Source of the DNA: Chlorops oryzae
Lineage: Eukaryota; Arthropoda; Insecta; Diptera; Chloropidae
Length of the DNA: 64,000 bases
Direction: 5' to 3'
Assembly (NCBI GenBank): GCA_020466095.1
Contig: CM035809.1
Coordinates: 28,818,563-28,882,562, forward strand
Shown: positions 31,234 to 41,443 of the stretch, piece after piece
Layout: each line of letters opens with the position of its first letter
Numbering within the stretch: position 1 is the first letter of the stretch
Notes under the pieces: model-generated
Seen by the model: only the letters and a program-made list of their open reading frames with translations
What the model was told of the DNA's origin: nothing
Databases searched by the model: none
Position numbers and translations under genes: made by a program

Positions 31234-31887
31234 CTACCAAGGTCGCCAGACAGGAGCGGCCACTTGAAGCAATCCCTTGCTGTGCTTTGTTGTCAGTGAA
31301 AGTGCAGCCGCCGCCGGTGATTGTCGGGAGGTTTCATAGTCACTTGCATAACCGCTGGACACTGGACTACATAAAGTTGCATGGGTATTTGACAAAGCGA
31401 ATACGTTTATGGGAGCGGCACTGCAATTGATGCTCAGTGGTGTTGTAACAGTCGTGCGTAGTAGTTCGTCCTGTTGACTGGATTCCAATTGATTTAAACG
31501 CAGTCCCAGATGGGTCATCAATTGCGTTCCAAATTCGATATTGACTTTCGGAAGCGTTGCCAGGCAGCGTGAAACCTCATTGGCTGCTTGAATGTATCCA
31601 TAACGGAAGCTATGCTGAGCTTTGTTGGAATAGCGCTGTTGCTTTTGCGCCTTAAGATTCCGTAAATGCTGTACGGTCAATTCGAGTATATCGGCCTTTT
31701 CGAATTTGGCACTGCCATCGTCGCTGCTGCAATCGCTGCTTCTATTTTGCTGTACGACCTCGGCCAATAAATCTTTGAGGTCATCGAGACACTTGTTGAT
31801 ACGTGCGCGCCGCTTGCGCTCCAATAGCGGCTTCATCACTTTACGGTACTGATAAGTCTTCGACAATTCGTATTTGGTTGCTGCCAT
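31234..31887 (-). CDS. E(spl)m7: E(spl) bHLH-Orange repressor, m7 orthologue
   Basis: 217 residues. Notch-target transcriptional repressor. The bHLH is at about residues 12-80 (basic region [19 protein letters not shown] with the proline of the Hes family), the Orange domain at about 92-135 (HSFRYGYIQAANEVSRCL), then an SPVSSGYASDYE block, and a C-terminal WRPW that binds Groucho. The [17 protein letters not shown] start and the SGYASD block fit m7 best among the paralogues. Single exon, as in other E(spl) genes. A TATA box and an SPS lie upstream, and K and Brd boxes follow the stop. Its neighbours on the E(spl) side are the m6-position gene and m5, in the same order and orientation as in D. 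melanogaster. Confidence 0.92.
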   Translation of the reverse strand: MAATKYELSKTYQYRKVMKPLLERKRRARINKCLDDLKDLLAEVVQQNRSSDCSSDDGSAKFEKADILELTVQHLRNLKAQKQQRYSNKAQHSFRYGYIQAANEVSRCLATLPKVNIEFGTQLMTHLGLRLNQLESSQQDELLRTTVTTPLSINCSAAPINVFALSNTHATLCSPVSSGYASDYETSRQSPAAAALSLTTKHSKGLLQVAAPVWRPW

Positions 31888-32007
31888 AATGCGCGCGCTG
31901 CTATGAGATCGTTATGATTAACTGGACAACACAAGATTTGATCCGATTCAACTGAATTCGGTGAGTCACTTTGGAAGAATGATATCTCCTGCAGGACGAA
32001 CGATGCC

Positions 32008-32014
32008 TTTTATA
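32008..32014 (-). promoter_or_regulatory. TATA box of m7
   Basis: TATAAAA on the minus strand, with an ATCATTC initiator-like sequence about 30 bp downstream (near 31976-31981). A CACGTG E-box (cacacgtgtcg) is immediately upstream near 32019. Confidence 0.75.
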
Positions 32015-32345
32015 CCCACACGTGTCGTTTCGTTTCGTTTCGTTTCGTGTCCTGCTCGTGCTCAACACACGCGCAAAAGAGCAGCGAGTCAAGAGAGCAA
32101 CAAGAACGTACGGCTCACGCTGACTCACCACGCTCTCCGCACATGCAACACATACTTACGATCGATCGATGGTGGTGGTGGCGGCGGCGGCTGGAAAGGG
32201 AAACAAGTTGCTCGAATTAGGGGATGATTGCTGCCATGAGTGACTGACTGACTGCCTGGCTGACTGACTGACGGGCGGAAGGTGCGTCGGAGTGGTTGTA
32301 GTCAGCCTGTGTTTGCCACAAGCTGTTGTTGCTGATATTCGGAAT

Positions 32346-32378
32346 CGTGGGAAACACTTTGCCACTGAGTTTCCCACA
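32346..32378. promoter_or_regulatory. Su(H) paired site (SPS) upstream of m7
   Basis: CGTGGGAA (32346-32353), a 17-bp spacer, then TTCCCACA (32371-32378): two YGTGRGAA sites head to head. This is the SPS arrangement bound cooperatively by Su(H)/NICD complexes. About 340 bp upstream of the m7 TATA box. I found no RCAGSTG proneural site close by. Confidence 0.85.
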
Positions 32379-32684
32379 AGATTTCTGTTTTTTTTTCTCT
32401 TTAGTTTTTTTTCCCTCCTTTGAATTGATGCTTCTCCATACTTGTTATTATCGTCAACACTACATCCCCTTAGGGGATTGTTAATTGAGCGCACAGTGGG
32501 CAAGATGAAAGATTTAGTTTTGAAATTCCACCAACTAATTGATATGAACTTAATCAGATCGGAATTTTTCCCCGTTGGATTTGAAAAAAGTTCTTCCATT
32601 CTTACCACTTTGGGAAGGGAATACAATGGCAGCAAGAATTGCGATTATTTGTAAGCAAAGCTCTATCGGCCTCTATGCCATAGT

Positions 32685-33206
32685 CAGTGGCGTGTCCAGA
32701 GAAAAGTTCTGTGATAGTGCTTATATTTTCCACAGTGGTATATTGAACAATTATAAGACATTAACCCAAAAAATTTTTTTTTTTTGCTAGATGAAGTTTA
32801 GAGAGTTATGGACCAAAAAACCCAAAAAATTCATGGCGTCCGATTTGGATGAAAATTTATATATAGAATAAGTGAAAATTTCTAAGAATTTTAGCACAAA
32901 ATTTTTTTCAAAAAACTAGACCTTGGAACTAGACCAAAACTAGACTAGTTGTAATCGGTTTCTTGAAAAAATTTTGACGCCAAAATTTTTAGAATTTTTC
33001 ACTTATTCTAAATAATAATAAATTTTCATCCAAATCGGACGCCATGAAATTTTCGGATTTTTTTGATTTTTGGTCCATAACTCTCTAAACTTCATCTAGC
33101 AAAAAAAAAAAAAATTTTTTTGGGGTTAATGTCTTATAATTTTTCAATATACCACTGTGGAAAATATAAGCACTATCACAGCACTCTTTCTCTGGACACG
33201 CCAATG
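32685..33206. mobile_element. hAT-type foldback MITE, copy in the m7 upstream region
   Basis: 522 bp, almost entirely an inverted repeat. Ends are CAGTGGCGTGTCCAGAG and the complement of CATTGGCGTGTCCAGAG. Perfect 8-bp duplication GCCATAGT at 32677-32684 and 33207-33214. Related copies: 47094-47768 (complete) and about 44960-45412 (one-sided). No coding frame. Confidence 0.85.
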
Positions 33207-33428
33207 GCCATAGTTGGTTGAGATGCGAACTAACGAAGCGAGAGGCTTCGGGTTCAACTCCCAGCTTAGGCGGTGGATGTTTGTGTCGCTTTTTCGGTTT
33301 CTGTTTCTCTTTGTTTTCCCATTATTCGTGGTATCAAAAGGGGCCTATGTGAGGCCTAAGCGTGTCACCCTTGGTGGCAGCCACACTAACCTAACTTAAC
33401 CTAACCTAACCTAACCTAACCTAAGCAA
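33207..33428 (+). mobile_element. tRNA-derived SINE with a (CCTAA)n tail
   Basis: Starts with a tRNA-like head: A-box-like GGCCATAGTTGGTTGAG and B-box-like GGGTTCAACTCCC about 50 bp apart. The body ends GGGCCTATGTGAGGCCTAAG...GGCAGCCACACTAAC and then about six CCTAA units. The 3' body resembles the LINE tail at about 1830-1905 (GGGCCTATCTGTGAGCCTA...). Directly adjoins the hAT MITE, whose duplication falls in the SINE head. Confidence 0.7.
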
Positions 33429-33536
33429 AGGTCACCACATTCTTTATTTTATTAACGATTAGAATACTTCGTTATTCATTTAGAATAGGGCTGAATACCC
33501 ATATTAATTCATATATTTTATTTTAGTCTTATTTAA

Positions 33537-33670
33537 CCCTTTATTGCATGAGAACCCGTATTTTTTTCTGACAAAAAAAAAAAAAAACCGTAGACTTCGA
33601 TACTTTTTGATGAAAAACCAAAATTATTTTTGAAGCTTTTATAAGACCATTCTTACCATGCAGTAAAGGG
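33537..33670. mobile_element. piggyBac-type MITE, 134 bp
   Basis: Starts CCCTTTATTGCATG and ends CATGCAGTAAAGGG, flanked by TTAA on both sides (33533-33536, 33671-33674). CCC...GGG ends inside TTAA are the hallmark of piggyBac insertions. Confidence 0.75.
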
Positions 33671-33879
33671 TTAAATGACATCTTTATTTATTTATTGGGC
33701 GTACTTCAAATTTTTCATTATAAGCGGCAACTACCAAATCCATAAAAGGATCCATTTAAATTCTTCGGTTCAAGGTTATTCGAAAAGAAATGATGAGTAT
33801 TTGAATCACTCGTTGATGCAATTCGTCCCACTGTGCGATGTGCTTAGGGTAAAGTCATCGAGTGAGCAAATAAAGATAC

Positions 33880-34660
33880 ACTTGGGCCACGTAATATGAA
33901 CCGGCCGGAGAGCATGCACAGGGATTCAGGATTCCCGAAAATTTTCAAACTACCACCTGCCCATGCGTCGGCGCAGACGTCGACGTCCGTCAGCGCAAAC
34001 GTCGCCAAATTAAATTTGTATGCTAAATGCAGCAGCTTCTGTTGGGCACTGAGAATGCACACTTGGCCTGTTCGACCTGGCCAGCCGTGAATGACGCGAC
34101 CGTCAGAGTGCGTAAACGTCGAAGTGCGGCAGTCGAACGTCCGTTTTTGGTCGTTGTCGTTCGCAGCGGAGAAGCGAGAAGCGGAGAAGCGTGAAGAGAA
34201 ACGAGGAGAGTGCCTTTTGGCCTCCTGCACTTTTGAGTGTGAGAAAATTTTTCCGTTTGCAGCTGTTGTTGTTATTTGCTCTTGCTTTATTGCTCTGCCA
34301 GGCTTTGCTTTGTTCTGTGTTTCTTTATTTTTTTTTTGATTTTGGCTTTTTTTTCGAATTCAGTTCGTATTTGTTTTTGTTGCTTTCTTGTGCTTGTGCG
34401 TTTAACTCATCCGCATCTTTGTTGCAATTTAGCGACCGGAATGCGTGTTGCGCATGCGCACGAAGGACTCTTGTGTGTCGTGTCGTGTCGTGCCGTGCTG
34501 CCCGACCTGCTGACGAATTTCTCAGATTTAAGTCAACGTCGTGTCAGTTGCGAGCACAGCAACAAAAACAAAGCTATCCAGACACCGAGAGGCACTTAAA
34601 AAAAAACGCGGCGAATGAAATGGAAAAAGAAAGGGCGAGAGGAAAAAAATAAATTTGTGT
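33880..34660. promoter_or_regulatory. GC-richer unique block, possible enhancer
   Basis: Stands out from the AT-rich surroundings and has no repeat copy in the window. Contains one Su(H)-type site TGTGAGAA (34238-34245) and a proneural-type GCAGCTG (34259-34265) 13 bp later. The frames here are hydrophobic or low-complexity and match nothing I know, so I do not call a gene. Confidence 0.35.
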
Positions 34661-36085
34661 GTAATTAATAATAGAATGAAATGTTCCGATTGTATTTAAT
34701 CGGATGACCTTTTTTGAATAATTTTCTCTAAATGGGTATTTAATGATATTCAGTCAGAAGACTAATTTGTTTCAATTTTGAAGTTCAATTTTGAACTTAA
34801 GGGAGCTTTTAATTTGGCTACTTGGAATTTAATTATTCGTAATGTCTATAATTTCGTAGTGCCTAGATTCAATGATAATTACTTTAGGTATAAATTTTAT
34901 TTAGAGTTTTTTGCTTAAGTTAATTTAGACGGCCTCAACTTGCTTGGCAGGAAGGCAGGTCTCAGAAAATGCATTCACTAACGAAGCAAACCAGGGTTGT
35001 ATCTTAATCGGTTAACCCATTGCGATGGTTGCAATCAGGCTTTCGATTTTATTTCAGAAATATAAATTTGTTTCAATATGAAGAAATGTTGATGTGGATT
35101 CCTAGATATGACTTGAATTTAATCGTAATTTCTGCTTAAATGCCCTATAACCCTTAAATGCATGAGGTAAGTCTCCAGTATAAATTATTTACGTATTCAA
35201 TAATTTAAGCTCAATTTTGAAAGAAGTTAGAATAAACGCATTTACCAAGAGTCTGGTCTTGGGTTAGCAAGGGCATTGCGGCATAATGAAAGGAATTTTT
35301 AATTTTGTTAGATATGAAGGTGCCATCTAAAAACACTGTGGAGACTACTTTTTAGATTTTTATTATGAACGGTCCTTGAAATATCCTTGAAAATCCAGTT
35401 TTAATAAGCCTTTTTCAAAATTTTATATCTCAAAAACTAATTGGGAAATGAAGATGAAACAATCGTTGGCCGATTGCTAATATAACAGGAAATCAAAAAA
35501 AAATTTTTTAATTTTTACACTGAGAAAAATTTTTCCACAAAACTAAAAAGACAATTTTAACAATCTTTTTCGGTGTATTCCCAGTTTGACGCCGATCTAC
35601 AAATTTTTTTTTTAAATACCTCTAAGTATTTGCTTTTATTAAAAAAAAAAATTTCATTCAAATTAAATGGCGCAACAGTGAGATATTCAAAAAATTACAA
35701 CTGCACATAGATGCTCTAGTACTAATATATAGTACAAATGTACGAAAATGATTCAGAAAACATTACTCATACGGCATTTTTTTTTAAATTTAATATCTCC
35801 AGAAATAATTAAGATAAAAAGATGAAACAAACGGTGACTTATTGTTAAAAAAAGAAGACATTTTTTTAAAACAATCAAAAGGTTTTACAAAAACTGAAAT
35901 ACACTGAAAAAAAATTAAATTTTTGTTTTCTTTTTTGTGCAAAAGTTTTTCTCAGTGTAAAATTTAAAAATAAATTTTCTATATTCCTTGTTTTATTAAC
36001 AATAAGTTAATATGGTACGGTATGAATTTAAGGGCTAAGAAAACTGTGACGGGTGCGACCGGTGGGGTCAAATTTGTCACTTGTG
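34660..36085. other. AT-rich spacer, no gene seen
   Basis: Homopolymer-rich. A piggyBac-family end-like block (taacccttaaatgcatgagg) is near 35148. Nothing else supportable. Confidence 0.5.
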
Positions 36086-36091
36086 CGTTAA

Positions 36092-36233
36092 CCCTATAAT
36101 TCCTGGGAACAAATTACCAAAAAAAAAAAACTAATAATAATTATTTCATATTCATGTTTTTCTACCCAAAATAAGTCATATCTGAACTTTTCATTGAAAA
36201 AAAAAAAAAAAAAAAAATTGTGGCATTAGAGGG
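36092..36233. mobile_element. piggyBac-type MITE, second family, copy A
   Basis: 142 bp, CCCTATAATTCCTGG...GGCATTAGAGGG between TTAA sites (36088-36091, 36234-36237). Same family as 39938-40101 and 57054-57559. Confidence 0.75.
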
Positions 36234-36343
36234 TTAAAGGGTAAATAATCTTTTAAAGTTTTCTTGAATAATTTGATTTACATTAGATACAGCTCAAAGT
36301 ATTTGAAACTTAAAGTGCTTTAAATATAAGGAAAAGTGTGTTA

Positions 36344-36670
36344 ACCCTTTACCGCATACGAACCCAGATACCGTTTCTGACAAAAATAAATCGAAACATA
36401 GGTTATTTGTTGATGGTAAACGATATATAATTATTTTTGAAGCCTTAATAAAACCATTTACAGGGAAGAAAACTGCAGCGAAGGGTTAATAAAACCAATT
36501 ACCTCAAAAAAAGTGTTTCCTTGTAGAAAAGGGTTAACAAAACCATTTACAGCGAAAGTAAATTTTTTTTGCCACTTTCATGAAGTAAAGGGTTAATAAA
36601 AGCACTTGCAGCAAGAAAAAAATGTCTGCGATTTTTTGATATATCACTGCAGGAAAGGTTATAAATAGAG
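36344..36670. repeat. Array of piggyBac-MITE-like modules
   Basis: TTAACCCTTTACCGCATACG at 36341-36360 opens a run in which gggttaataaaacc-type joints recur near 36484, 36531 and 36589. It looks like several end-to-end or internally duplicated modules of the 33537-type MITE. A similar run lies at 57560-57703. Confidence 0.5.
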
Positions 36671-38292
36671 CTCGGATTTTGAATATTTTTGAATTTTTAA
36701 AAATTTTTTTGCATTTAACTGCTTTTTGAATATTTTATTCATGAGTAGGCTTTTTTTTGTTAATTGGCATTCAAATTTTAATAGCATACAAATATAAAGC
36801 GCAAAACCCGAATATTGCGAGAGCGATCGAGACGGACGTCAAGACAAATTTGCGTGAGCATTCAATCTCAATATTTTGCGTCACGCAATGAAGCATAATT
36901 TCGCAGTAATCGCAATTTGACGAGACCAATCGTAACGACGAGACTCATAAAATAGCTATCACTGATAATATTTATTGAAATATTCAACATTTTCAAGGCA
37001 TTTTCTAAGGTTAATGATACCTATTTTTGATAGCTCTACTGGGATATTTTAAAACTTATTAATAATCAACAGGAACTGTGAACAGTTTTTGTAATAAAGC
37101 TTTAAAGTACCGCGATAGCGAGTACTCATATTTGAAACTATTCGATCAATTTAATTCAAATTAAATTGCAAGATGATAATGTTAATTTTTAAATTTTTCT
37201 CGTTAGATTGGTCTCTGCAGTTTGCATTACATTTGTAGCTTGAACCATATTCATTGAAGTATTGAAATTTGTGTGACGTCTTTCGTCTCGCGCTCTCGCA
37301 TCGGGCCTCGCAATTTGAATTTTGGGCTATAATTTTGGAATTTTTGACTGTAAATTTTTGAATATTTTTTTGATTTTTTTTTGAATATTTTTTGATATTT
37401 TTTTGAATTTTTTGTTCATTTTTTTCATAAATCTCTTTTTCATGCTTTAACTGAGACTCCACAAAAATCAAAGATCCGGAAACCCCAGTCCACTACCAAG
37501 ACTATAAACAGGAATGTTTTCTAAAAATAAATTAAATAAACAAAAAATATTAAAAATTACACAAAAAAATAAACCTATAAAAAAAAGAAATTAAATATGA
37601 AAAAAAAAAAATTTGTGAAAGTCGCGCTTGTAATAGAATCAATTTGGGAAACCATTTTTCAAAATATTGTGTACTCATTAGTCCACAATTTTTTCCACCT
37701 TTTCTATTTAAAAAGGAACTATTTCAACACAGAAAAAGCTACCGAGTGGTTTCCAATAGTGCGTAAAAGTTTCGTAAATGTTCAACACATGTAAACATAT
37801 ATGGAATCTGCAGTTGTTTAGACTTCCTTCCTCCTGTTTGCACATGTTCAATATTTTTAGGAATTCCTTTGCACTATTGGAATCCAGACATTAGTTTCGA
37901 ATCTATTTTCGGCTTTTGAAATCGAAAAGAGTTTAATTAAGAAAACGAAACAATCGAAATGGCAGTTATTTTTTAAATATTTTTTATTTATTTTTCATTC
38001 TCGATATTTTTTACATTTTGTCCCATCTCTAACCGAAGTCTAGACATAAAAGTCTGGATTACGAATTCGATGAATCAATAAGCGAAGGCAAAATTCATGG
38101 ATGCTGTCATGTTGCATCTTCCCGAGTGATTTGTCTGTCCGTCTATTTGATTTGGTCGCAAAGCTTCAATGCTAATCTCTCGGCTTCGTGACTCAATCCG
38201 ATTGAGCTTTTTTTTCTGCAAAGGCACGTGATAACCGGTCTTCTCGTTGTGTTGCCTCGAGCTCTTCGGATTCTGTTGTCTGCTGCCGCCTT
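36671..38292. other. AT-rich spacer upstream of the m6-position gene's 3' end
   Basis: No coding frame I trust. The minus-strand frame 37151-37471 is Lys/Asn-rich low-complexity sequence. I looked for K, Brd and GY boxes after the m6-position stop (38000-38392) and did not find any. Confidence 0.45.
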
Positions 38293-38392
38293 TGGAGCTT
38301 AAAACTTATTCATTGGAATTCCTTGCAATGCCTCAATGAAGTTGTAAATACGCTGCTGCGGTCGGTCGCTGTCGCTGCTCCGGCCATTGGGA

Positions 38393-38779
38393 TTACGTTG
38401 CAAGCAGTGTTTCTGAATGAAAATGCCGATCGGCCAGCTTAGTTCCGAAATCATCGCAGTCGTCGCAGTAGTCAAACTCATACATGTTGCAGAAGATGTT
38501 GTTGTTGTTGTTTTTGTTGGGGCAGATATCTTGGAGTTGCGCTTTGGTCTCCCAGTAAAAGCAACCGGCGTCAGTGGTGCAACAAACGAGTTGCCCTCTG
38601 CCTCTGCGTATAGCTTTAAGGAGCAAACGCTCGTTGGCCTCGTTCTCTGCGATTTCCCGATTCTGCTGGATGCACTGGCCTTTGGAGTTTCTGCGGATGC
38701 GTCGCAGAAATTTTAACGTTAAAAAATCTAGCATCTTTAGGCAACAAATTGAATTTTTACGAGACGCAATGAAGCTCAT
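38393..38779 (-). CDS. Bearded-family protein in the E(spl)m6 position
   Basis: 128 residues from the ATG at 38779. The start is chosen because a TATA box and an initiator lie just upstream and the longer frame to 39004 would cross that promoter. Basic amphipathic segment KFLRRIRRNSKG (about residues 23-34), NEANERL motif (about 47-53, the NxxNExLE-type Bearded motif that binds Neuralized), and CTTDAGCFYWET (about 67-78), a divergent form of the RTEHGTFFW block of m4. Bearded-family proteins inhibit Neuralized and hence Delta endocytosis. Its place between m7 and m5 on the same strand matches m6 of D. melanogaster, but the assignment to m6 rather than another Bearded-family member rests on position. 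Confidence 0.72.
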   Translation of the reverse strand: MSFIASRKNSICCLKMLDFLTLKFLRRIRRNSKGQCIQQNREIAENEANERLLLKAIRRGRGQLVCCTTDAGCFYWETKAQLQDICPNKNNNNNIFCNMYEFDYCDDCDDFGTKLADRHFHSETLLAT

Positions 38780-38827
38780 TTCGATGTTGTATGTTTCCTC
38801 GTTGATCCTTCGCTGCAAACTGTTTGC

Positions 38828-38856
38828 ACTGAAGCTTCCTTCGCTCGCTTTTATAG
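38828..38856 (-). promoter_or_regulatory. Core promoter of the m6-position gene
   Basis: CTATAAAA on the minus strand (38856-38849) and a TCAGT initiator (38832-38828), about 50 bp before the ATG at 38779. The spacing is right for TATA-Inr. Confidence 0.75.
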
Positions 38857-38997
38857 CCCACAAAAACCGATGACCCTTCGCGTCGACCATGTGCGAGCAG
38901 TCGTCGTCGTCGCCGTCGTGCGCACTTGTGCGCTTTTGCACTGCACGTGCGGTTTCGAAAGCGTGCGCGCGGGGTGGTTTTGCGCGTATCCTTGCCT

Positions 38998-39005
38998 TTC
39001 CCACG
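38998..39005 (-). promoter_or_regulatory. Su(H) site upstream of the m6-position gene
   Basis: CGTGGGAA on the minus strand. A second Su(H)-type site, TGTGGGAA on the plus strand, is at 39230-39237. They are not in SPS spacing. A CACGTG at 38944-38949 and an E(spl)-type site TGGCACGTGCGA at 39395-39406 lie around them. Confidence 0.65.
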
Positions 39006-39127
39006 AAAAGAGTATCCCACGGTGCGACGAACGAAGCTCGACAGATGTTCGCAATTGATGCATAATGGGGAGGAACTCGTTTCGATTAAAGCCTGAAAAC
39101 AACGACGATCCTCCGAGGAGAGTGTAC

Positions 39128-39150
39128 GTGTGTGTGTGTGTGTGTGTGCA
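39128..39150. repeat. (GT)n microsatellite
   Basis: Short GT run upstream of the m6-position gene; simple repeat only. Confidence 0.75.
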
Positions 39151-39937
39151 TTTACAATTGCCGAGGAGACGGGGAGGAACGGGAGACGACACAGCAGCAT
39201 GTGCAGCATTCCACTTGTTCATTCAAAAGTGTGGGAAATCATTTTTGGGAAGGTCGGCGCAGCGATTGTGCTTTTGTCCTGCGGGGCGGGGAGTGGTGGG
39301 TTTATTTTTAATGCCCATTCAATTGAGCTTCATAGAAAATTTATCCTGCTGACAATGAGTCAAGTGCATTCGATAGTTATGTCACACGTTCTGTGGCACG
39401 TGCGACGGGACTATTCACCTTAATTTTTCTTTTTTTGTGGGGTGGACCCGGAGTGTGATCGTCATTTGGGTGCACTTGTTTGCTACACGTGCCGATAATC
39501 GATGAATTTTTCGCGCCCGCGGCTTGTCGCGTGCTATCAAATCAAAAAAATATTTACTAGGGAATTTTTTTTCGACATTTTTTCTCCTAAAATCTTTATA
39601 CGGAATGTGATTGGTTTCTCTTTCGCGGGAAAGGTAATTCAATATCGAAATTGAAGTGATTAATTTCCGTTTTTCCTAGATTGAGATGGAAATTGAATTA
39701 CTTTAATAGAGAATGTCTATCGCCAGCTAGATCATGAGGCAATTAAAAATCCTCCTCAATCTAGAGAAAGGGAAATCACATCAGTTGGGGAATTGAATTC
39801 CCCGGGAAAGGGAAAATAATCCCATACTCGATAGAGTGAAAATCCGGATAGAGTGAACTCGTCTTTGGTGTGAACAAATTTTCATTTATGTATTTGCCTT
39901 CTTGATTTTGGAGCTTTCGAGGCAAATACAAGATTAA

Positions 39938-40101
39938 CCCTCTAATTCCTGGCTCCTCTCTAGACGGACTTTTTTCGAACAAATTACCAAAAAAAAAAAA
40001 AAAAATAATTATTTCAGATTCATGTTTTTCTACCCAAAATTAGTCATATCTGAACTTTTCATTCAAAAAAAAAAAAAAAAAAAAATTGTGGCATTAGAGG
40101 G
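39938..40101. mobile_element. piggyBac-type MITE, second family, copy B
   Basis: 164 bp, CCCTCTAATTCCTGGCTCC...GGCATTAGAGGG between TTAA sites (39934-39937, 40102-40105). Confidence 0.8.
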
Positions 40102-40139
40102 TTAAGGGAAAACTCCTTATTTTTTTGTCAACCTAACGT

Positions 40140-40274
40140 GTTATATGTGACTCTGGTATAGCGGAAAGGATGCCTGCTATGCTCATGGTCACAGGGTCCG
40201 AGGTTCGATTCCCGGCACAGGCGAAACGGAGTGTAATGTTCCAAGCCTAGCACTAGGTTTTCAAGAAATCGCAT
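40140..40274 (+). mobile_element. tRNA-derived SINE fragment
   Basis: A-box-like TGGTATAGCGGAAAGGATGCC and a canonical B box GGTTCGATTCC 45 bp later, followed by ccggcacaggcga. No acceptor stem closes, so it is not a tRNA gene. It abuts element B of the CCCAGTAGTCAG family. Confidence 0.65.
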
Positions 40275-41122
40275 CCCAGTAGTCAGCGGAGCCACCACAA
40301 CACTAGCGATTTCACTAGTCACTGGGTGTCGGCGATCGGTCCTTTCCTATCCAAGACGCTGGCGAATTTAACATTACGATCTCATTGCCGGGGACAGGTC
40401 GTCCTTTTATGCGCCACCTTTAACCAGTCATTTCGCTAGCGAAAAGGGGCCAGTAAAATGGCCTAGCACCAGCGACTGAGAAAAAAAAATCATTTTTTGT
40501 TTTGACTTTTTTTAAATTTAAATATTTATTTTATTAATTATTATATTTTTTTGTTTATCTATTTTTTTATTTTAAATCTTTTTTATCTTACTTCTCTTAA
40601 AATTTTCTCGCCTCGGCCGGAGCCTTGAACCGCTGACCACCAGATCGCTGGGCGAACGCCTTAACCATTACACTAAACGAACGATTTTAATTTCTTGGTC
40701 AAAATGCTCACTTGAGTTTAGCGTTGCTCAGATTTTGGGAAACGTATTTAACGAATTTTTTCACTCCAAAAATTGTTTACTTGAAAATAAACCATTAAAA
40801 AAAAAATAATAAGAAAACCTTAAAAATTTAGGGAAAAATGTTTGTCTTCCAAAATAAGTGAACTATGAACAAAAAAAAAAAAAAACTCCCGGCTGTCGAG
40901 TCACAGTTTGAACCACTGAGCTATCGAACGCTTGACGGGCAAATGATCAGAATGCGAGGTAAAAGCAGACAACAGCAAAAACAATCATACGCAGCGAATA
41001 GGGAAATGTGAGCTGAGGCCTATCTACTCTTTCAGGTTCATGTGGTAGGTGAAATGGCTAGTCATCAAGGACTGGCACTTTGGCATGTCACAAATATCGG
41101 GAGCGACCTACTGACTACTGGG
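40275..41122. mobile_element. Non-autonomous DNA element B with CCCAGTAGTCAG ends
   Basis: 848 bp, a close copy of element A at 2654-3556, with the same inverted ends and internal minus-strand tRNA-like modules. Element A keeps about 50 bp around the second tRNA-like module that is missing here (near 40880). No transposase frame. Confidence 0.7.
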
Positions 41123-41286
41123 AACTCCTGCGCTATTGGAAGCCAAGCATAAGACTGTTTCTCAATGTTTGAATTCTTTTCCATAAATAAAAACACGATA
41201 GTTAATATATATATAATTTTTTTTTAATATTTAATTTTGTTTAGAATTTTTTCTCAAGTTTTTCTTAAAAGCTAACTTAAATCTAT

Positions 41287-41413
41287 TAAAGCTTTTTTCA
41301 ATTTCCTAAATTTATTATTTTTTTTTCTGTTAACATAAATGGAAGACAATAATTTATTTAATATTTAAAGCAAGTCGTAAGGATATCACAGCTCGTTGTT
41401 CGGATTTAAAGCT
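41287..41413 (-). promoter_or_regulatory. m5 3' UTR Brd, K and GY boxes
   Basis: On the minus strand after the m5 stop: AGCTTTA (Brd, 41413-41407), TGTGATA (K, 41390-41384), GTCTTCC (GY, 41347-41341), and another AGCTTTA at 41293-41287. Known miRNA seed matches in fly E(spl)/Brd transcripts. Confidence 0.75.
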
Positions 41414-41443
41414 AGAATTTTGATTTCAAAAATTCCCTCAATT

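Noticed and set aside
34191..34652. 153-codon hydrophobic frame
   Set aside because: Leu/Phe/Cys-rich translation of T-rich sequence, without a promoter or family match; the block is more likely non-coding.
38780..39004. N-terminal extension of the m6-position frame to 39004
   Set aside because: It would cross the TATA box and TCAGT initiator, and its residues are low-complexity. The ATG at 38779 is better placed.
40146..40222. tRNA gene
   Set aside because: A and B boxes are present but the acceptor stem does not pair and there is no proper anticodon arm; it is a SINE head.
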